Below, piece after piece: positions 60,301 to 64,000 of a DNA stretch of 64,000 nt. Source of the stretch: Lachnospiraceae bacterium UBA2864 (GTDB taxonomy: Bacteria > Bacillota > Clostridia > Lachnospirales > Lachnospiraceae); the NCBI GenBank assembly GCA_002350525.1, contig DEFA01000022.1:7552-71551 (forward strand), in the 5' to 3' direction. A program made the position numbers and the translations under genes. The notes under the pieces are model-generated. The model was not told the origin of the DNA, did not search any database, and saw only the letters and a program-made list of their open reading frames with translations. Each line of letters begins with the position of its first letter. The first letter of the stretch is position 1.

Positions 60301-63300
60301 AGGGTAAGAGAATAGCGGCTTTTATTCAGTCGGAAAGTAAGGAATTCGAAGGTATAAAGGATTTTACCGTTTCGGGATTTGAGTTTACGGAAGAAGAGAT
60401 AAAGAGAGGTACCGAGAGGCTGCAGCAGGTAGCTGTGTTATCTGATGATTTTATAAGAAAAGCAATAGAGAATAATCAGGACAGCGATAGTGAGATCATC
60501 AAATATTGGAAATCTCTTGATATCAGCAGTTCGGCCGAAGATGTTCCCGATATTGAGGAGAACAGAGACATCCGTATGATGTATGAAAATGTCGGTCACA
60601 AGCTTCCGGATATGCTGAGCGGAAAACTGAATCCGATAGAGTACTTCTATGATCTCGCAAGTGAATACAGGCCGGATCAGCTGCTTGAAAAGCATAAAGA
60701 GACAGAAAAAGCACATAACATAGTAAAGAGCATTATAGATGCATTTCCGAAGAGGGATGATCTTCGTGTACTTGAACTGGGTGGTCGAAATCCTAAACTT
60801 ACCAAGGATATTCTGGATATTCTGGCAGGCAGGCTGCAGAGCTATACATATCTTGAAAATACCGAATTTTACAGATTCGGCTTTGATGAGATAAGCAGGG
60901 AATATTCCGAATTTGAATATATGATAGGAGATCTAAATAAGCTTTTTGAAGACGGAGAAGTATATGACATAGTCATAATTCCCGAATCGCTTCACAGATT
61001 AAAGGATATAGATGATGCGGTTAAAAAGATCGGAGAAATGACTGCTGCGGGCGGACTTACTGTCGGATGTGAGCCATCCGGCCGTCTTAAGACCATAATC
61101 ACGATTCCCGCAATACTGGAGAACGGTTTCAGCGATATCAATCTGGAAGAACGAGGCGGAAGTGTTATACCGGACAGACGGTGTCTCGATAAAGCATTTA
61201 CCGTCGGCGGCTATGAAAAAATCTATATATCAGGCGAAGCTGAGGAGAGTGCGGCACTTTCGGTTGTATATGCATACATGAAATGTCGTGAAGACGCACT
61301 GAGTATGGAAGGACTTAAGGCTTATCTGGAGAAGGAGATTCCTTCTTACATGATCCCTTTTAAGTTCTACAGACTTGAAGAATTTCCGCTTAACAAGAAC
61401 GGAAAGATCGACAGGAAGAAGCTTCTTCAGATGATCAAAGAATACAGTTCATCTGATGAAGGGGAAGAGAGGTCCGGAGAACCCGCGACCGATACGGAAA
61501 GATATATATCGGAGACTTTGGGTAAAGCTCTGGGAGCGGGAAAGGTCGGAAGATATGACAACTTCTTCTCATTGGGAGGAGATTCACTGTCAGCGACAAA
61601 ACTTATAGCTGCTCTGAGAGAAGAGAAACATCTGCAGGTATCCATAAGGAATATATTTGAAAATCCTGTAGTGAAGGATCTGTCACAGTATATAGATGAC
61701 AATAAAGAGTCGCTTAGTATAGCCGATGAGGCGGAATTTGCAATATGTAAAGAAGACTGGGACAAGCCGTTCCCGCTTACGGGAGTACAGTTTGCTTACT
61801 GGATAGGAAGAAAGGGAGCGTTCAGTCTCGGAAATGTAGCCACCCACTGTTATTACGAATATGAATGTGACCACATAAATATTCCGGTATTTCAGAAGAT
61901 ATGGAATGACATGGTTGAGTATCACGGAATGCTGCGTGCGGTAATCGGAAGCGATGGCATGCAGAGAATAGAGAGCAGTGTTCCGTATTATATGATGGAA
62001 ACTCTGCATGCGGAAAATCTGACCGAGGATGAGAAGCGGAATGTTTTGGAAAATGTCAGAAACAGTATGGCGTCTCAGGTTATAGATACGGAAAAATGGC
62101 CGTTGTTTGATATAAGAATTACGGTTTTATCCGATGAGAAAACGGTGGTGCATATAAGTTTCGACAATATTATCCTGGATGGTTTCAGCATGTTCCATCT
62201 CCTTGATGAGATGGCTGAAAGATACAGTGAAGCTGTCTCGGGAAAACTTCACGAAAGAAGATTGCCTGAGATATCCTTCAGAGATTATGTAATGAATCTT
62301 GAGAAGAGAAGGGCCTCGAGTGAATACGAAGCAGATAAGAAGTATTGGTCGGACAGATTGGATAAGTTCAGCAGAGCACCGCTTCTTCCGATTCGGAAAA
62401 GTGAGGATGAGATCAAGGTACCCGAGTTCAAGCGAAGACAGTTCAGACTGTCACCGAAAAACTGGGAAGCACTTAAGGAAGCTGCGAAGAGTATGGAGGT
62501 TACACCTTCGGTATTCATCATAGCCGCTTATTCGGATATTCTGAGAAAAGTCAGCAGAAACAAGAGTTTCTCGCTTAATCTTACTCAGTTCGGAAGAAAT
62601 ATTAATCATGAGGATGCGGATAAGATAGTCGGAGACTTTACATTGCTTACACTTCTTGAGGTAAAGAACCTTCGTGAGAGTACATTTACCGAAAGGTGTA
62701 AGAGCATCGGAAGACAGCTTACGGAAGATATGGAACATCCGCTCTACAGTGCGGTTGAGTTCGAGAGAGAACTGAGACAGAGAGATAATAATCCGGTTAA
62801 TTCCATAATGCCGATAGTATTCACAAGCGGTATAGGAGTCAACGAATGGCGTGAAGATAAGTCGATCGGACGCCTGACTTATAACATTTCTCAGACACCG
62901 CAGGTATGGATAGATCATCAGGTATTCGAACAGGAGGGAGGACTTACTCTTAATTGGGATTCGGTTGATGAACTGCTTTCCAAGGAACTGCTGGACAGTA
63001 TGTTCCGTGATTATATAACTCATCTGACAGAACTTGTTGAAAATCCCGCAAAGCGTGAGGAGATTTCCGTATCGGAGGATGCTGATGAAACAGCGGATAT
63101 AGGAGGAAATGTCGAAACATCGAAAGCAGCCGGTGGTTCTTATGAAAAACCGGAAGACGAGAGTATATCCGGGGACTATATCGAAAAGGTTTCGGATATC
63201 TGGTCGGAAGTCCTCGGCGAAAAAGTTACCGATATGGATAAGAGCTTCTTTGAACTGGGAGGAGACAGTCTGGGAATAGTTAAGATGATCAACCTGATAA

Positions 63301-63407
63301 GTGAGGAGTACTCGGCCGAGTTATCCATCATAGATATCATTAATAATAATTCTGTGAAGAAGGTAGCGGGCTTGTTGGAGAATGTAGTACAGGAAGGAAT
63401 CATATAA
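57306..63407 (+). CDS. NRPS, HMWP2-like: ArCP-Cy-A(degenerate MT)-PCP-Cy-PCP
   Basis: A 2033-residue synthetase with the layout and length of yersiniabactin HMWP2 (about 2035). The ArCP has phosphopantetheine site Ser36 (GMNSI). Cy1 spans about 110-540, with Asp244-xxxx-Asp249-xx-Ser252 replacing the condensation HHxxxDG. The A domain has TSGSTGIPKG at about 712-721, FDLSVFD at 756 and GRRDNQVKVKGHR at 958. A degenerate MT/epimerase-like insert at about 985-1335 has LELGGRNPK in place of the SAM motif (1156-1164). A10 NGKIDRKK is at 1365. PCP1 is Ser1427, Cy2 has Asp1620/Asp1625/Ser1628, and PCP2 is Ser1988. The A-domain pocket read by eye is DLFNFSMIWK, close to the cysteine code DLYNLSLIWK. 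There is no TE, so chain release needs a further protein. It overlaps the glycosyltransferase by 4 bases. Confidence 0.96.
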   Translation: MNIDEIWTQFEDRVRKALKADHIEQDAKLTELGMNSIMVMKFASFLRRKGIKLNFGELINSPTLGEWKCLAEAKASGEENEEEEIRDVTGKAAENSGRDADVKTAGKPEEVLFDLTDVQYAYWAGRQDDQELGGVGCHAYFEFDGTGDDESRLRSAWFAVQDAHPMLHAVFTEDGKQRINASNTYLEPVFHDFRNMNASEAQENLLKIRRKLSHEKLRVEIGENAHLEAAFMKDGKRRIFLDVDLLVADVASVHLLIMDLTRAYSGETLHRYDPDCFKRYLDKRSLDRATEGEDEKYWKDKLTGFPEEPISLPLRVKPEEVKKNHFVRISKSFKEEVWSTLKNRAAGYGLSPAMLLLTAYAKVLSRYSGQEKFLINIPLFNRFDDDPETEGMVADFTNLLLLNTENAANMTFLQYAEKIRSNFSSDVSHSSYSGVKVERELSKYSGNIRNMAPVVFACNIDFPFETEKSRDVLGKLTYMISQTPQVWLDFQSFTDMGKLILCWDYVEELFDKEVIEDMFGSLTEEIEKLYNSENWDEVIDVLPGKQKIRHEKEENILPLKVENISLLSGFVRNAANSPDAQALISGDDSKITTYGELAGIAGSIAAYLRKYGIEKGDYIAVTLPRGYRQIYAILGILYAGAVYVPVSVNQPADRRLKIYEQIGINCVISDSETAGSTDLACENVIDLDEAMACNTKIPAVINPDDSAYVIMTSGSTGIPKGVEIVHKAAMNTIKDLCERYNFKAEDRMLMVSAIDFDLSVFDIFGMLYAGGAVVIPEEDIFKNPDVWLQLMDKYGINRWNSVPILFDMLITYAEGKKKKVMLDTVFMSGDWIPITLPGRFYDISGENSLVISMGGATEASIWSNYQEVPRVIPDHWPSIPYGRPLKNQLYRVMDDYGSLCPDYVPGELCIGGAGVAKCYRGDTDLTDKKYYTDKNGIRWYRTGDNGRTWSDGTIEFLGRRDNQVKVKGHRIELGEIENAIKQYPGVRGAAVLAADYSGKGKRIAAFIQSESKEFEGIKDFTVSGFEFTEEEIKRGTERLQQVAVLSDDFIRKAIENNQDSDSEIIKYWKSLDISSSAEDVPDIEENRDIRMMYENVGHKLPDMLSGKLNPIEYFYDLASEYRPDQLLEKHKETEKAHNIVKSIIDAFPKRDDLRVLELGGRNPKLTKDILDILAGRLQSYTYLENTEFYRFGFDEISREYSEFEYMIGDLNKLFEDGEVYDIVIIPESLHRLKDIDDAVKKIGEMTAAGGLTVGCEPSGRLKTIITIPAILENGFSDINLEERGGSVIPDRRCLDKAFTVGGYEKIYISGEAEESAALSVVYAYMKCREDALSMEGLKAYLEKEIPSYMIPFKFYRLEEFPLNKNGKIDRKKLLQMIKEYSSSDEGEERSGEPATDTERYISETLGKALGAGKVGRYDNFFSLGGDSLSATKLIAALREEKHLQVSIRNIFENPVVKDLSQYIDDNKESLSIADEAEFAICKEDWDKPFPLTGVQFAYWIGRKGAFSLGNVATHCYYEYECDHINIPVFQKIWNDMVEYHGMLRAVIGSDGMQRIESSVPYYMMETLHAENLTEDEKRNVLENVRNSMASQVIDTEKWPLFDIRITVLSDEKTVVHISFDNIILDGFSMFHLLDEMAERYSEAVSGKLHERRLPEISFRDYVMNLEKRRASSEYEADKKYWSDRLDKFSRAPLLPIRKSEDEIKVPEFKRRQFRLSPKNWEALKEAAKSMEVTPSVFIIAAYSDILRKVSRNKSFSLNLTQFGRNINHEDADKIVGDFTLLTLLEVKNLRESTFTERCKSIGRQLTEDMEHPLYSAVEFERELRQRDNNPVNSIMPIVFTSGIGVNEWREDKSIGRLTYNISQTPQVWIDHQVFEQEGGLTLNWDSVDELLSKELLDSMFRDYITHLTELVENPAKREEISVSEDADETADIGGNVETSKAAGGSYEKPEDESISGDYIEKVSDIWSEVLGEKVTDMDKSFFELGGDSLGIVKMINLISEEYSAELSIIDIINNNSVKKVAGLLENVVQEGII

Positions 63408-64000
63408 ATGATATACGGTGTGATCGGTGCTTCGGGAGTTGTCGGAAGAAGAGTTTCCGAAATATTGGAGAGAAGAGGTGAAAAGGTTCTTTCGGGCAGC
63501 AGAAGTTATAAAGATACAGATAGAAAAAGACATATTGATATTAACGTCCCGGAAGATGTACGGCTCTTTACGGAAAACTGCGATACAGTCATCAACTGTG
63601 CCGGACCGTCTATGAAAACCGTAAGACTTCTGCTTCCGGAGTGCGTGAAACAGAAGAAGAACTATATTGATGCCTTCGGATGGATGCCGGATACAGATAA
63701 GCTCGGGATAGGCGGATCTGCCGTTGTCCTTAATGCAGGTACGGTTCCGGGACTTCCCGGAATCCTGGCCTCATATATGAAGCGATATGATCCCGATAGT
63801 CTCATCATATACAGCGGAGGACTTGAAGCGGGCAGCAAAGGTTCTCTGGGAGATATGCTGGAAACCAGTATAAACGGATACAGCAGACCGGGTATGGTGG
63901 TAGAGAACGGTAAGTATGTGAAACAGCAGGGAACTCTGAAGGCTGATGAAACAGGTATAGACGGATTATCGGCGGAGTGTTCGGTTCAGCCTATTATTAC
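63408..64000 (+). CDS. Saccharopine-dehydrogenase-like NAD(P) reductase, probable thiazoline reductase (partial)
   Basis: The gene starts at ATG 63408, directly after the NRPS stop, and runs off the window after 197 codons. The N-terminal dinucleotide fold is GVIGASGVVGRRVSEIL, followed by CDTVINCAGPSMKTVRLLL and NAGTVPGLPGILASYM, typical of saccharopine-dehydrogenase-like reductases. In pyochelin and yersiniabactin clusters a stand-alone reductase (PchG/YbtU) reduces one thiazoline to thiazolidine; those belong to another (Gfo/Idh/MocA-like) family. Enantio-pyochelin clusters use an unrelated reductase (PchK), and this gene may be of that kind; this comes from memory and was not checked. The position makes a role in ring reduction likely. 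Confidence 0.85.
   Translation, partial: MIYGVIGASGVVGRRVSEILERRGEKVLSGSRSYKDTDRKRHIDINVPEDVRLFTENCDTVINCAGPSMKTVRLLLPECVKQKKNYIDAFGWMPDTDKLGIGGSAVVLNAGTVPGLPGILASYMKRYDPDSLIIYSGGLEAGSKGSLGDMLETSINGYSRPGMVVENGKYVKQQGTLKADETGIDGLSAECSVQPII

Noticed and set aside
45910..64000. Salicylate synthase or isochorismate pathway genes for the starter acid
   Set aside because: None of the genes in the region has MbtI/Irp9/PchA/PchB features; if present they lie outside the window.
1..64000. Mobile elements, prophage, CRISPR array, tRNA or rRNA genes
   Set aside because: No transposase, integrase, phage gene, regular repeat array or tRNA-like cloverleaf was recognised; the region reads as stable chromosome.

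Overview
The window comes from a low-to-moderate-GC Firmicute, most likely a member of the Lachnospiraceae (Butyrivibrio or Pseudobutyrivibrio-like). The evidence is AddAB rather than RecBCD, a FeoA-FeoB fusion, QueH plus QueF, a short CarD protein, a DUF6320 operon, strong AGGAGG ribosome binding sites, and many TTGACA-N17-TATAAT promoters. This placement rests on gene content, not on a marker gene. Almost everything is on the + strand, in short tightly spaced operons. No tRNA, rRNA, CRISPR array, insertion sequence or phage gene was seen.

1-20 kb: ferrous iron transporter FeoAB, phosphoglycerate mutase GpmI, a Na/Ca-type antiporter behind an apparent yybP-ykoY manganese riboswitch, a membrane protein/HTH pair, a NatAB-like ABC transporter, an NSS sodium symporter behind a terminator-like leader hairpin, a CarD regulator, an acyltransferase-like/DUF6320/esterase operon, a CbiK-like protein that has lost its metal ligands, and the potassium system TrkA-TrkH.

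20-36 kb: a minus-strand phosphoribosyltransferase-like gene divergent from addB-addA, then queF, folC, a 49-residue ORF, a TPR membrane protein, a CDP-glycerol glycerophosphotransferase, ispF, a GNAT protein, small unknowns and queH. 36-46 kb: a lone prepilin, a tandem degenerate GGDEF protein and an AraC regulator. Next is a YtrA-type GntR-controlled ABC/CPBP operon with striking promoter palindromes, then a GH25 lysozyme, a DUF3737 protein, an SGNH esterase and a DUF1294 protein.

46-64 kb is a metal island and the main discovery. A ZIP transporter, an HMA-domain protein and an SLC13 permease precede a metallophore-type biosynthetic cluster: two YbtP/YbtQ-like ABC half transporters, a BAAT-like hydrolase, a type II thioesterase, an aryl-acid AMP ligase, a hexapeptide acetyltransferase, a GT1 glycosyltransferase, a 2033-residue NRPS and a saccharopine-dehydrogenase-like reductase cut by the window edge. 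The NRPS has the layout ArCP-Cy-A(embedded degenerate MT)-PCP-Cy-PCP, the same as yersiniabactin HMWP2. From thioesterase to reductase the genes overlap or abut. Logic: the ligase loads an aryl acid on the ArCP, two cysteines are added and cyclised to an aryl-bis-thiazoline, the reductase may convert a ring to thiazolidine, and the glycosyl- and acetyltransferases may decorate the product. The ligase pocket residues do not match those of salicylate or dihydroxybenzoate enzymes, and no salicylate synthase lies in the window, so the product may be a new decorated aryl-thiazoline metallophore. The cluster continues past the right edge.
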